Shown in pieces: positions 28,130-35,969 of a DNA stretch of 64,000 nucleotides. The notes under the pieces were generated by a model. That model saw nothing but the letters and a program-made list of their open reading frames with translations, made no database searches and had not been told where the DNA came from. The DNA is taken from positions 496,001-560,000 of the forward strand of contig CAVYZH010000010.1 of NCBI GenBank assembly GCA_963772975.1, written 5' to 3'. Source of the stretch: AC-32 sp963772975. GTDB taxonomy: Bacteria; Actinomycetota; Thermoleophilia; Gaiellales; Gaiellaceae. A program made the position numbers and the translations under genes. The first letter of the stretch is position 1; the number at the start of each line of letters is the position of its first letter.

Positions 28130-29764
28130 TCAGCTGGGCTCCGACACCATCTCGATCGCGTGCACCGGGCACTGCTCGAAGCACGCCCCGCAGCCGGTGC
28201 AGCGGTCGTAGTCGAACCTGTAGCGGTTCCCTTCGCCCAGCTTGATCACCGCATCCTCGGGGCAGGCACCGAGGCAGCCGTCGCATTCGAAGCAGTTGCC
28301 GCACGACAAACACCGGCCCGCCTCGTAGACCGCCTCCTCGGCCGACAGGCCACCCACCACTTCGGAGAAGTCCGCGATCCGCTCCTCAGGTGGGAGCTCG
28401 GGCTGCTCGCGGCGGGCGTTGTCGCCGAAGTACCAGAGGTGGAGCTTGTCGAAGCTCGCCAGCTCATGCTTGGGCGCGCTCAGGGCCGCTGCGCCGCGCA
28501 GCCAGGCGTCGATGTGACGGGCGGCCTTCTTGCCGTGGCCCACGCCGACGGTGACGGTTTGCTCGCTCGGCACCATGTCGCCGCCTGCGAACAGGCCGGG
28601 GCTGCCGGTCTCGAGCGACGTGGACACCTGCACCGTCCCGTCAGGCTCGAACTCCACACCCGGCACCCGGCGGAGGAAGGCGGTGTCGGACTCTTGGCCG
28701 AGCGCCAGGATCACCGTATCGGCGGCGAGCGTCTCGAACCGGCCGGTCGGCTGCGGATAGCCGGACTCATCGAGCTCCATCAGCTCGACCTCGAGCTCCG
28801 GGCCGTCGAAGGCAGTGATCGTCCGCAGCCAATGGATCCGCACGCCTTCGCGCTCGGCGTCCTCGGCCTCGTCGAGATGGGCGGGCATCTGCTCCTGCGT
28901 CCGCCGGTAGACGATCAGCGCCTCGTCCGCACCCATCCGGCGGGCGACCCGGGCGGCGTCCATCGCCGTGTTGCCGCCGCCGTACACGGCCACACGCCGG
29001 CCGATCACCGGCCGCTCACCGGAGGCAACGCTGCGCAGGAACGAGACCGCGTCGACGATTCGGCCGGCATCACGGGCCGGGATGTCGACTCGCTTGGAGA
29101 GGTGCGCGCCGACCGCGACGAAGACCGCGTCGAAAGCGCCCTCCTCGCGCTCGGCGGCCAGGTCCTCAACCTTGTGCCCGCAGGTCACCAGCACGCCCAT
29201 CGCCGCGATCCGGTCGAGCTCACCGGTGAGCACGTCGCGGGGCAGCCGGTAAGCCGGGATGCCGTACCGCATCATCCCGCCCGTCTCCTCGCCGGAATCC
29301 CTCATCTCCACCTCGTAGCCGAGCCGGCTCAGGTGGTATGCGGCCGACAGACCGCAGGGCCCGGCGCCGACCACGAGCACCCGTTTGCCGCTGCGGACCG
29401 GGGGACGGTCGAATTGCCACCCCTGCTCCAGCGCGAGGTCGCCGAGAAACCGCTCGACCGAATGGATCGAGACGGCGCTGTCGAGGTCGGCGCGGTTGCA
29501 GACGCTCTCGCACGGGTGGTAGCAGACCCGTCCGTGGATCGCGGGCAACGGATTGTCCGCGACGAGCTGACGCCACGCCTGCTCGTGTCGGCCCGCCTGG
29601 GTGTGCGACAGCCAGGCCTGGATGTTTTCGCCCGCCGGGCAGCCGGCGTTGCACGGCGGCAGCAGGTCAACGTAGACAGGTCGGCGCTCTCGAACCGGGC
29701 CGGTGAGGGAGCGACCGTGCAGCAGATCCGGCAGCGCCGTCACGTCCCGCATCGGGTCACTCAT
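28130..29764 (-). CDS. GltD-like FAD/NAD(P)-dependent oxidoreductase fused to 4Fe-4S ferredoxin
   Basis: The 544-residue product has the glutamate-synthase small-subunit layout: an N-terminal cysteine domain (CNAGCPAGENIQAWL with CYHPCESVCNR), the FAD motif VLVVGAGPCGLSAAYHLSRLG and NAD(P)-binding VAVYGGGNTAMDAARVARRMG. LFAGGDM follows near the C-terminal part. It ends in a fused ferredoxin with two [4Fe-4S] sites (CFECDGCLGACP, CTGCGACFEQCP). It probably moves electrons between ferredoxin reduced by PFOR and NAD(P)H. It leads a three-gene operon; the stop and the nifJ start are 1 bp apart. The ATG at 29764 is chosen; an in-frame GTG is at 29776. Confidence 0.9.
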   Translation of the reverse strand: MSDPMRDVTALPDLLHGRSLTGPVRERRPVYVDLLPPCNAGCPAGENIQAWLSHTQAGRHEQAWRQLVADNPLPAIHGRVCYHPCESVCNRADLDSAVSIHSVERFLGDLALEQGWQFDRPPVRSGKRVLVVGAGPCGLSAAYHLSRLGYEVEMRDSGEETGGMMRYGIPAYRLPRDVLTGELDRIAAMGVLVTCGHKVEDLAAEREEGAFDAVFVAVGAHLSKRVDIPARDAGRIVDAVSFLRSVASGERPVIGRRVAVYGGGNTAMDAARVARRMGADEALIVYRRTQEQMPAHLDEAEDAEREGVRIHWLRTITAFDGPELEVELMELDESGYPQPTGRFETLAADTVILALGQESDTAFLRRVPGVEFEPDGTVQVSTSLETGSPGLFAGGDMVPSEQTVTVGVGHGKKAARHIDAWLRGAAALSAPKHELASFDKLHLWYFGDNARREQPELPPEERIADFSEVVGGLSAEEAVYEAGRCLSCGNCFECDGCLGACPEDAVIKLGEGNRYRFDYDRCTGCGACFEQCPVHAIEMVSEPS

Positions 29765-29776
29765 GCCTGTCGCCAC

Positions 29777-30424
29777 GGTCGGGCCGCCATGGGCCCCAGG
29801 CTAACCAGATTCCACGAGCGGATGCGGATCTTCCACTGGTCTTTGCCTACGCGGCCAGGCGCGCGTCCGACCGGCCGGTTCGGAATATGGCGCTCATCAG
29901 TCGCTTCAGTCATTAGCGGTTGGAAGAAAAACCGGGCTCCGATGATGAGATATCGGAGCCCGGAATTCTTCGCCGAGGTAGTTTCGATTTCGTCCACTCG
30001 ATCGGCGGGTGTTTCGGATTCCGCCTACTTCATCAAGTCAATCGAGCTTCGTCCTACTTTCGATCTATTTCTCGGTGCACGTTGAGGATTACACGTCCTT
30101 GAACGCATCCCATCAGCGGAAACACCGATTGCGTTGTGGTTTTGCCACAGTTTCGGCCGATCGACCTTCGCGGAGGCAGCGTCTTCACCGGCGCTGCGGC
30201 CGGCATGGCCCACGTGGAAGATGCAGGGGTGACACGCCAATCACAAACCGCTTCACCTCCGACCCGGCACCGGCGCGGCGCGGACCATCCCGCGGCGGGT
30301 CCCGACCGAGCAGACTCGATCGGCGAGTGAACCGCACTGGGCGGAGACGGAAGCGGTGCGTGTGCAGGTTCAGTCCGCGGTCGAGGTGTTATCGTCGCCG
30401 AAGCTGCTCGGAGGAGATGGTGAG
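29777..30424. other. Intergenic region with atypically low GC, no convincing gene
   Basis: This 648-bp gap between the PFOR operon and the next plus-strand gene is clearly less GC-rich than its surroundings, most so at about 29930-30170. It contains a strong hairpin (29932-29963) and a small inverted repeat TGTGG-N5-CCACA at 30135-30149, in a CRP-like spacing but with no proof of function. The longest reading frames (under 80 codons) have no recognised domain. Promoters for both flanking units must lie here. Confidence 0.5.
29922..29963 (-). terminator. Strong hairpin, possible minus-strand rho-independent terminator
   Basis: A perfect 12-bp stem (CCGGGCTCCGAT / ATCGGAGCCCGG, 29932-29943 with 29952-29963) has an 8-nt loop. 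Read on the minus strand it is followed by a T-rich run (TTTTTCTTCC, from 29931 down to 29922). No confident minus-strand gene ends here, so its transcript is unknown. Confidence 0.5.
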
Positions 30425-32059
30425 GTGGCGACGCGGGTACTGATCGCCGGCGGGGGTGTGGCGGCCTTTGAGGCTGCGCTGGCCCTGCGGGAGCTGGGGG
30501 AAGGTCGCGTCAGCGTCGAGATGCTCGCGCCCGAGACTCAATTTTGGTACCGGCCGCTCGCCGTCGCCGAGCCGTTCGACCTCGGCGAGGTGAGGCACTT
30601 CGACCTGGCCGAGCTCGCCGCGGCCGCCGGTGCGACCTTCTCGCCGGGGGAACTCACCAGCGTCGACGCCGGAAGCCGGCTTGCCCAAACCTCCGTTGGT
30701 AGCTCCGTTCCTTATGACGTTCTGCTTGTTGCCTGCGGAGCCGGCCCGACCCCGGCCGTCCCCGGCGCCCTGACCTTCCGCGGCCCAGCCGACACCGAGC
30801 GCATCCGCCAGCTGCTCGAGGAGATCGTCGCCGGTCAGGTTGGGCGCGTCGCCTTCGTTGTGCCCTGGGGTGCCGTCTGGTCGTTGCCGATTTACGAGCT
30901 TGCCCTGTTGACGGCGGCCTATGTTGCCGCGCGCGAACTCGTTCACGTCGACTTGGCGCTCGTCACCCCGGAGGAGGCGCCGCTGCAGCTATTCGGGCGG
31001 GCTGGGAGCGAGGCGGTGCGCCAGCTGCTGGAGGAGCGGGGCATCGCCCTTCATACGGGTTCCTGCCCGGTCGAGCTGGTGGACGGGGAGCTGCGCCTCG
31101 TCCCCGAGGGAACGATCGCGGCCGACCGCGTCGTCGCCCTGCCACGCCTGCGCGGGCCGCGGATCGACGGCCTGCCGCAGACGGTCGAGGGATTCCTCCC
31201 CGTCGGCGCGCACGGTCAGGTGCACGGTCTTGCCGACGTGTTCGCCGCCGGCGACATCACCAGCTTCCCGGTCAAGCAGGGCGGAATCGCCGCCCAGCAG
31301 GCAGACGCAGCCGCCGAGATGATCGCGGCGAACGCTGGCGCGGATCTTGCGCCACAGCCGTTCCGGCCGGTGCTGCGAGGGCTGCTCCTGACGGGAAGCC
31401 AGCCGCGCTACCTCAGGCACGAGATCACCGGCGGCGCGGGCGACGTATCGGAAGCCAGTCCCGAGCCGCTCTGGTGGCCGCCGGCGAAGATCGTCGGGCG
31501 CTACCTGGCGCCCTTCCTCGGCGCCTTTGCCGGCGTCGAGAGCCCACCTGAGGCGCCCGCCCCTCCCGGCGCCGTCCCGGTCGACGTCGAGCTCGACGCC
31601 ACAAAGGTCCAGGGTTTGGCCGCGCTGCGCTTGGAGGTAGCGCGCGATGCTGAAGGTGAGGGTAGTGCGACGGTGGCCGACGTCATGTCGAGCGATCCAC
31701 TCGTCGTTGCCCCCGAGGACACGCTCGGGGAGGTGGCCGAGAAGATGCGCGCGGGGGACCTTGGCTCGGCGTTGGTGGCTGACTACGGGCGGCTGATCGG
31801 CATCCTCACCTCACGCGACCTGCTGCGCGCGTTCGCGGGCCGTGTCCACCCGAGCGAGGCGCGCGTCCGCGAGTGGATGACGGCCGAGCCCGTCACCGTC
31901 TCAGCCGCCACGCCGATCGAGGCGGCGGTGACCCTGATGACCGAGTACGGGTTCCACCACCTGCCGGTCGTCGATGACGAACGGCCGGTCGGGATGGTGG
32001 GGCTGCGCCAGGCGACGCGTCAGGCGCGCGGGCGCCTCGGGATCGGTCTCGGGCTTTGA
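30425..32059 (+). CDS. FAD-dependent oxidoreductase (sulfide:quinone reductase/NDH-2-like) fused to a C-terminal CBS pair
   Basis: The 544-residue product begins with the FAD motif VLIAGGGVAAFEAALALREL. It has a second FAD/quinone-reductase signature, GLADVFAAGDITSFPVKQGG, as in SQR and type II NADH dehydrogenases. Residues about 410-540 are two CBS motifs (VADVMSSDPLVVAPEDTLGE and VREWMTAEPVTVSAATPIE). The GTG at 30425 has GGAGGAG 8 nt upstream, which decides the start. The SQR active-site cysteines are not evident, so sulfide is not supported as substrate. The CBS pair suggests control by adenine nucleotides. Confidence 0.88.
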   Translation: MATRVLIAGGGVAAFEAALALRELGEGRVSVEMLAPETQFWYRPLAVAEPFDLGEVRHFDLAELAAAAGATFSPGELTSVDAGSRLAQTSVGSSVPYDVLLVACGAGPTPAVPGALTFRGPADTERIRQLLEEIVAGQVGRVAFVVPWGAVWSLPIYELALLTAAYVAARELVHVDLALVTPEEAPLQLFGRAGSEAVRQLLEERGIALHTGSCPVELVDGELRLVPEGTIAADRVVALPRLRGPRIDGLPQTVEGFLPVGAHGQVHGLADVFAAGDITSFPVKQGGIAAQQADAAAEMIAANAGADLAPQPFRPVLRGLLLTGSQPRYLRHEITGGAGDVSEASPEPLWWPPAKIVGRYLAPFLGAFAGVESPPEAPAPPGAVPVDVELDATKVQGLAALRLEVARDAEGEGSATVADVMSSDPLVVAPEDTLGEVAEKMRAGDLGSALVADYGRLIGILTSRDLLRAFAGRVHPSEARVREWMTAEPVTVSAATPIEAAVTLMTEYGFHHLPVVDDERPVGMVGLRQATRQARGRLGIGLGL

Positions 32060-32091
32060 CGGCCACCCGTCGATAGAGCTAGGCCTCCTCG

Positions 32092-32715
32092 TCAGCTTGT
32101 CCGCGTCCAGCCGAATCGCTCTTCGGCCAGCCGCGGCCGGCCGCCGAGAATCCCGCGCCAGCGCACCGCGACGTTCAGCACTCGTCGACTCCGCGAGAGG
32201 GCATCGACCGCCGCCGCGGCGCTGTCGCCTTCGAAGAAGAACACGACCTCGCGCTCGCTGACGAAGACGTGGTGTCGCTCGAAACCTAAGCCCTCGACGT
32301 CGAACGGCGGCCCCTCCTCGACGAGTCGCCGTGCGGCCTCCGCTGAGCCCCGTCTGATCGGAAGAACAACGGCAACGCACGCGCGCGCCGCGTGCTCGGC
32401 CCGGAGCCGAGCGATCAGATCGGTGAGCTCACCGAGCAGGCCGACCCCGCCCAAGGCGGCCACAAGCACTCGTTCGCACGAGTGCCGCTCGAGGACGAGC
32501 GACTTGTCGCCGTTGATCCGTTCAGTCGCTCCGCGTCCGATCTCCACCGACGAGAGCTCGTCGAAGAGGATCCGAAGCCCCTCGGGTTCACTCGACCCGT
32601 GCAGGACGAGGTCATCGTTTCCGAGTTCGAGCCTTCCGCTGGAGGTCGGGCCCGCGTCGGTGCGCCAGACGACGGCGTACTCGTGCGGACGGCTGCGAAC
32701 ATCCTGGGCGGACAC
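32092..32715 (-). CDS. Conserved hypothetical protein
   Basis: The 207-residue product starts at GTG 32715, which has GAGGAG 5 nt upstream. The longer in-frame extension to 33264 crosses the tRNA and cytochrome fragments and is not coding. It opens with a PH-like beta-rich section (EYAVVWRTDAGPTSSGRLEL, then LFDELSSVEIGRG). The second half (DVEGLGFERHHVFVSEREVV, then VAVRWRGILGGRPRLAEERFGW) looks like a ferredoxin-fold sensor. I do not recognise a family. It is convergent with the CBS fusion and monocistronic. Confidence 0.6.
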   Translation of the reverse strand: MSAQDVRSRPHEYAVVWRTDAGPTSSGRLELGNDDLVLHGSSEPEGLRILFDELSSVEIGRGATERINGDKSLVLERHSCERVLVAALGGVGLLGELTDLIARLRAEHAARACVAVVLPIRRGSAEAARRLVEEGPPFDVEGLGFERHHVFVSEREVVFFFEGDSAAAAVDALSRSRRVLNVAVRWRGILGGRPRLAEERFGWTRTS

Positions 32716-32912
32716 GACTTCTCCTCTTCTGGTGGGCGAAGCAATAGCGCCGAGGGGCCTCGTGAGACGTCCGCGAACGCTGCAACCTGTGCGCGGCAAA
32801 GTACTGATCTTGAGCGTTAAACGTCCCGCTGGGCTGATCTGCGCAATCGGATGACGCGGGTGTTTGTTGCCACTTATGTGGGAGCCCTCGGGGCCGGCCT
32901 CGGAAGGCCGAG

Positions 32913-33014
32913 CTAGTTCCGATTGGGAACGCAACGGCGCTTGCCCGTTTTCAGCGTCTTGATGTAGGCGACGAGCGCCCGCAGTCGCGAGTCGGGGATG
33001 ATCTCGCCCCAATG
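32913..33014 (-). pseudogene. Cytochrome c C-terminal fragment
   Basis: On the minus strand, 33 codons ending in TAG at 32913 read HWGEIIPDSRLRALVAYIKT, then LKTGKRRCVPNRN. This is the closing helix of c-type cytochromes (DxxLRALVAYIKTL). There is no haem-binding CxxCH and no start, and the reading frame stops abruptly at the tRNA fragment at 33017. It is a 3-prime gene remnant, not a functional gene. Confidence 0.6.
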
Positions 33015-33016
33015 GT

Positions 33017-33071
33017 TCGAACTTGCGCACGCGGTTTAGGGAACCTCTGCTCTTCCACTGAGCTACGGGGC
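33017..33071 (-). pseudogene. Degenerate partial copy of tRNA-Arg(CCU)
   Basis: The minus strand from 33071 to 33017 matches the intact tRNA-Arg(CCU) at 35866-35936 from the acceptor 5-prime strand through the TTCGA of the T-arm, with a few changes. One acceptor C is lost, U33 of the anticodon loop has become C, and one anticodon-stem pair is broken. Beyond TTCGAA the sequence switches into the cytochrome c remnant, so the T-stem and acceptor 3-prime strand are missing. It cannot be a working tRNA. Confidence 0.75.
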
Positions 33072-33263
33072 AGCTGAGACACAGGGAAGAAACCGACCAC
33101 TCTTGGTCAGGCGGCGTGAGGGGGACTGGGCTACCGTCATTCACGCGAGAGCAGCGCAGAGACTCCCGGGCCGAATGCTGCTCCCCTGACGAGCCTGGGA
33201 TAGAGGGAGAACGACCGCAGTCTCGCGGTCGGATCTCTCCGAACACAGAAAAGGAGGGACTCA

Positions 33264-34301
33264 TTGTCCCGTAAGAAAAGTGTCTTCACGCTGCTCCTGC
33301 TCGGCGCACTCGGCCTTCTGGCCGTGAGCTCCGCGACCGGAGCCAGCGAAGCCCGCAAGCCGGCGCCTCGCGTCGGTGTCAGCGGCACGATCGGCCCGGT
33401 CTGCGGTCGCAACCACGGCGACGGCACGCTCCGGTTCATCCGTCTCGGCCAGCACTGCAAGAAGGGCGAGACGTACTTCTACCTGCACGTCCGCTTCAAG
33501 GCTAACCCCAAGGGCCTGCGCGGCGCGAAGGGCTTCCCTGGCCCGCAGGGCGCTCAGGGCATCGCGGGTGTTGCTGGTGCCAAGGGCGATAACGGTGCGA
33601 CGGGCGCTCAGGGTCTCCAGGGCATCCAGGGCATCCAGGGCGAGCGCGGCTTCATGGGGCTCCAGGGCCTCATCGGTCCGGCTGGCCCGCAGGGTGAGAT
33701 CGGCCCGATGGGTCCGATGGGCCCGCAGGGTCCGAAGGGTGACACCGGCGCCAAGGGTGCGACGGGCGCTGACGGCGCTCAGGGCATCCAGGGTGTCGCC
33801 GGTCCTGCCGGTGCCACTGGCCCGGTCGGCCCGGCTGGCCCGAAGGGTGCGACGGGCGCTGATGGTGCCCAGGGGATCCAGGGTGCCGCCGGTCCCGCAG
33901 GTCAGACTGGTCCTGCCGGTCCTGCCGGTCCCGCTGGCCCGAAGGGGAACGACGGGGCTGTTGGTCCTGCCGGTCCCGCCGGTCCCGCTGGTCCAACTGG
34001 TCCGAAGGGTGACAAGGGCGATTCCGGATTCTCCGGCCTCGTCACGGTCGCGGGTGGAACGGAGACGGGCGACAAGCAGTTCACGGTGAACTGCCCGCTC
34101 AACCTGTCCACGCTTGACCTGACCGACCGCCTGGAGGCGGTCAGCGGTGGGTACAACATCCTCGGATCGGTCACCGCTTCGTTCCGAAGCGACTCGACCG
34201 GGAACCCGATGGGTGGCACGAGCTGGACGATCGTTCAGACCTCGGGGAAGGACCTCTCGGGGACAGCCTACGTCTACTGCCTGGCTCCGGCCACGCCGTA
34301 G
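33264..34301 (+). CDS. Secreted collagen-like (Gly-X-Y repeat) protein
   Basis: The 345-residue product starts at TTG 33264, fixed by a strong AAAAGGAGG box 6 nt upstream. A Sec signal peptide (KKSVFTLLLLGALGLLAVSS) is followed by a short domain with two cysteines (GPVCGRNHG, LGQHCKKG). About 55 Gly-X-Y triplets follow (residues about 88-255, e.g. GPAGPQGEIGPMGPMGPQG). The C-terminal domain of about 85 residues (SGFSGLVTVAGGTETG to YVYCLAPATP) is probably a beta fold with one cysteine pair. Such proteins form extracellular triple helices. Tandem terminators lie downstream. Confidence 0.9.
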   Translation: MSRKKSVFTLLLLGALGLLAVSSATGASEARKPAPRVGVSGTIGPVCGRNHGDGTLRFIRLGQHCKKGETYFYLHVRFKANPKGLRGAKGFPGPQGAQGIAGVAGAKGDNGATGAQGLQGIQGIQGERGFMGLQGLIGPAGPQGEIGPMGPMGPQGPKGDTGAKGATGADGAQGIQGVAGPAGATGPVGPAGPKGATGADGAQGIQGAAGPAGQTGPAGPAGPAGPKGNDGAVGPAGPAGPAGPTGPKGDKGDSGFSGLVTVAGGTETGDKQFTVNCPLNLSTLDLTDRLEAVSGGYNILGSVTASFRSDSTGNPMGGTSWTIVQTSGKDLSGTAYVYCLAPATP

Positions 34302-34320
34302 CGACCTAGAGACAGGGCGG

Positions 34321-34360
34321 CCCGCGCTGCGCTTCCACAGGCAGCGCGGGTTTGTCTGTC
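34321..34360 (+). terminator. Rho-independent terminator of the collagen-like gene
   Basis: A perfect 10-bp stem CCCGCGCTGC / GCAGCGCGGG (34321-34330 with 34341-34350) is followed by TTTGTCTGTC. It lies 20 bp after the collagen-like stop. Confidence 0.8.
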
Positions 34361-34387
34361 CGGTTCCAACATCCACGCGAAGAACGA

Positions 34388-34413
34388 AGGGCGCCGGCGA
34401 CGGCGCCCTTTCT
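34388..34413 (+). terminator. Second, tandem terminator
   Basis: Stem AGGGCGCC / GGCGCCCT (34388-34395 with 34402-34409), with a 6-nt loop, followed by TTCT. It sits 28 bp after the first terminator and would act as a back-up for the same gene. Confidence 0.6.
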
Positions 34414-34431
34414 GCGTTCGGCGACACGTGA

Positions 34432-34785
34432 CAGGCCGCTTTCGATCGGCGAGACTGTCGGAACGGCGACACCGGGGGTGGCCTCGCGGTCGGCGGCGAT
34501 GACGAACAGGCGCTCGCCGGCATTCCTGTCCCCAGCTATGTGCTCGACACGGAGGGAGTCGTCCGCTGGATGAACCAGGCGCCAGAACGCCTGCTCGGCA
34601 ACGTTCGCGGACGGCACTTCACGTCCGTCGTCGGCGCCGAGGACCGGGCTCGCGCACGCGAGCTCTTTGCGCGCAAGGTGCTCGGCACGACCTCGGCGAC
34701 CGAGACGACCGGCGTCCTGGTCTCAACAGACGGGGCGCGGCTCGTGCTGGACGCGAGCGGATCACGAACGCCATCACGGGGCTAA
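34432..34785 (+). pseudogene. PAS-domain fragment
   Basis: The open frame 34432-34785 has no start codon before GTG 34540. It translates to PVPSYVLDTEGVVRWMNQAP, then ERLLGNVRGRHFTSVV, then LFARKVLGTTSATETTGVLV. This is the first two-thirds of a PAS sensor domain as found in actinobacterial signalling proteins. The conserved end of the domain is absent and the frame stops in SGSRTPSRG. It is interpreted as a truncated remnant. Confidence 0.6.
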
Positions 34786-34848
34786 GGAGGATCAGACCTG
34801 ATATTGCCGGAAACGCTCACCGATGCCTCCTCGATCGATTGAGGCGAC

Positions 34849-35102
34849 CGAATCACGCCTGGCACTGAAAGGCCAGCGACTCGAGCGCCAAAGCCGAAGC
34901 CCACAGCAAGTGCCAGAACGGCCGGCTCTCGACCTAACCGGGCAAGCGGCGTGGGTCCGGTGGTGGTGATGCGTGTCGGCGACGTTTGCGCCGCATGACG
35001 ACCGTCACCAGCAGCAAGATGAATCCCAAGAGCCCTATCCCCGGAGGGCCTCTATCGTCTCTTGGTCGTCGCTCGTCACGCCGACTACGGCGCCAGCGCG
35101 AG
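34849..35102 (+). repeat. Imperfect direct repeat, copy A (254 bp)
   Basis: Nearly the same sequence as 35240-35481, with many one-base insertions and a few short ones, mostly in G or C runs (for example GTGGGTCC against GTGGTCC, and GGTGGTGGTG against GGTGTGGTG). No gene is supported in it. The DNA from 35103 to 35239 between the copies has very long G runs and no coding signal. Confidence 0.85.
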
Positions 35103-35239
35103 GGGGTGTTTAGCGCGTGCAGCAGGGGATTTGGGCGGGGAAGGGGGGGCTCTGGGGGGCGCTGCGGTGCGGTGACATATAAGCGCCGCGTTGAGGGCGC
35201 GCTCCAGTCCGGCGATGTCAAATTATACGGTGGAGTATT

Positions 35240-35481
35240 CGAATCACGCCTGGCTACTGAAAGGACAGCGACTCGAGCGCCGAAGCCGAAGCCCACAGCA
35301 AGTGCCAGAACGGCGGCTCTCGACCTAACCGGGCAAGCGGCGTGGTCCGGTGTGGTGATGCGTGTCGGCGACGTTTGCGCCGCATGACGACCGTCACCAG
35401 CAGCAAGATGAATCCCAAGAGCCCTACCCCCGAGGGCCTCTATCGTCTCGGTCGTCGTCACGCCGACTACGGCAGCGCGAG
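35240..35481 (+). repeat. Imperfect direct repeat, copy B (242 bp)
   Basis: Twin of 34849-35102. This copy runs into the 3-prime end of the small minus-strand membrane-protein ORF at 35467-35799. On the minus strand both copies hold a frame fragment with a hydrophobic helix and a basic tail (GLLGFILLLVTVVMRRKRRR). That fragment may once have been the C-terminus of a membrane protein. Confidence 0.85.
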
Positions 35482-35799
35482 CCACGCTACGTAGATGGCG
35501 AGCGCGGCCTTGTGCGAGTAGCGCCACGCGATCGCCAAGCTGGCCGTAACCGCGGCAAACAGCAGTACGGGGGGCGCGGCGCTGCGTACAACGTCGAGCG
35601 CGTAGTCGCGGCCACCGATGAGCCCTGCGACCACAAGAACCAGGCAGACGACGAAGACGGCGTATACGTGGCTGACGGTACGGCGCCAACGAGGAACAGG
35701 AGTCCGCGGTCGCGGCGTGGGGCCCGAGCTTCGTAACTGTTGAGAACGGGCCCTGTTGCGGGCAAGTGGGGTCAGTTCGTCCCTCGTGTTGCCCGCCAT
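35467..35799 (-). CDS. Hypothetical small membrane protein
   Basis: This 110-residue ORF (ATG 35799) has a basic N-terminus and three hydrophobic segments (VYAVFVVCLVLVVAGLIGG, PPVLLFAAVTASLAIAW and AALAIYVAWLALP). There is no clear ribosome binding site. Its last codons lie in repeat copy B. The helix pattern makes a membrane protein plausible, but the damaged surroundings mean it could be truncated or spurious. Confidence 0.4.
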   Translation of the reverse strand: MAGNTRDELTPLARNRARSQQLRSSGPTPRPRTPVPRWRRTVSHVYAVFVVCLVLVVAGLIGGRDYALDVVRSAAPPVLLFAAVTASLAIAWRYSHKAALAIYVAWLALP

Positions 35800-35865
35800 G
35801 GTGACTACCCGACGGGACCCGCAGCGGGTCTCTTCCTACTGTCGCGACTTGCTGCTGCGTCGAAA

Positions 35866-35936
35866 TGCCCCCGGCAAGAATCGAACTTGCGCACGAGGTT
35901 TAGGAAACCTCTGCTCTTCCACTGAGCTACGGGGGC
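35866..35936 (-). tRNA. tRNA-Arg (anticodon CCU)
   Basis: Read on the minus strand, the 7-bp acceptor stem GCCCCCG/CGGGGGC, D-stem GCTC/GAGC, anticodon stem GAGGT/ACCTC with loop TTCCTAA (anticodon CCT), a 4-nt variable loop GTGC and T-arm GCAAG-TTCGATT-CTTGC all fold without mismatch. The discriminator is A at 35866. CCA is not encoded. It reads AGG codons. The gene ends 34 bp downstream of... the htrA stop side (35970) on the same strand, so both could share a transcript. Confidence 0.95.
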
Positions 35937-35969
35937 GCACGCTAGGTGCGCCCCCAAGTGTAGAAGCGC

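Noticed and set aside
30025..30240. Minus-strand 71-codon frame upstream of the hairpin at 29932
   Set aside because: No ribosome site, no recognisable domain and unusual composition; the terminator-like hairpin alone does not support a gene.
33017..33071. Second functional tRNA
   Set aside because: U33 is lost, the T-stem and 3-prime acceptor strand are missing and one acceptor base is deleted.
32716..33264. Long minus-strand frame extending the gene at 32092 to 33264
   Set aside because: It crosses the cytochrome c and tRNA remnants, and a good GTG with ribosome site exists at 32715.
34786..35466. Minus-strand 251-codon frame in the duplicated block
   Set aside because: It depends on repeat-specific indels, has low-complexity Arg/Pro sequence, and overlaps the duplicated non-coding region.
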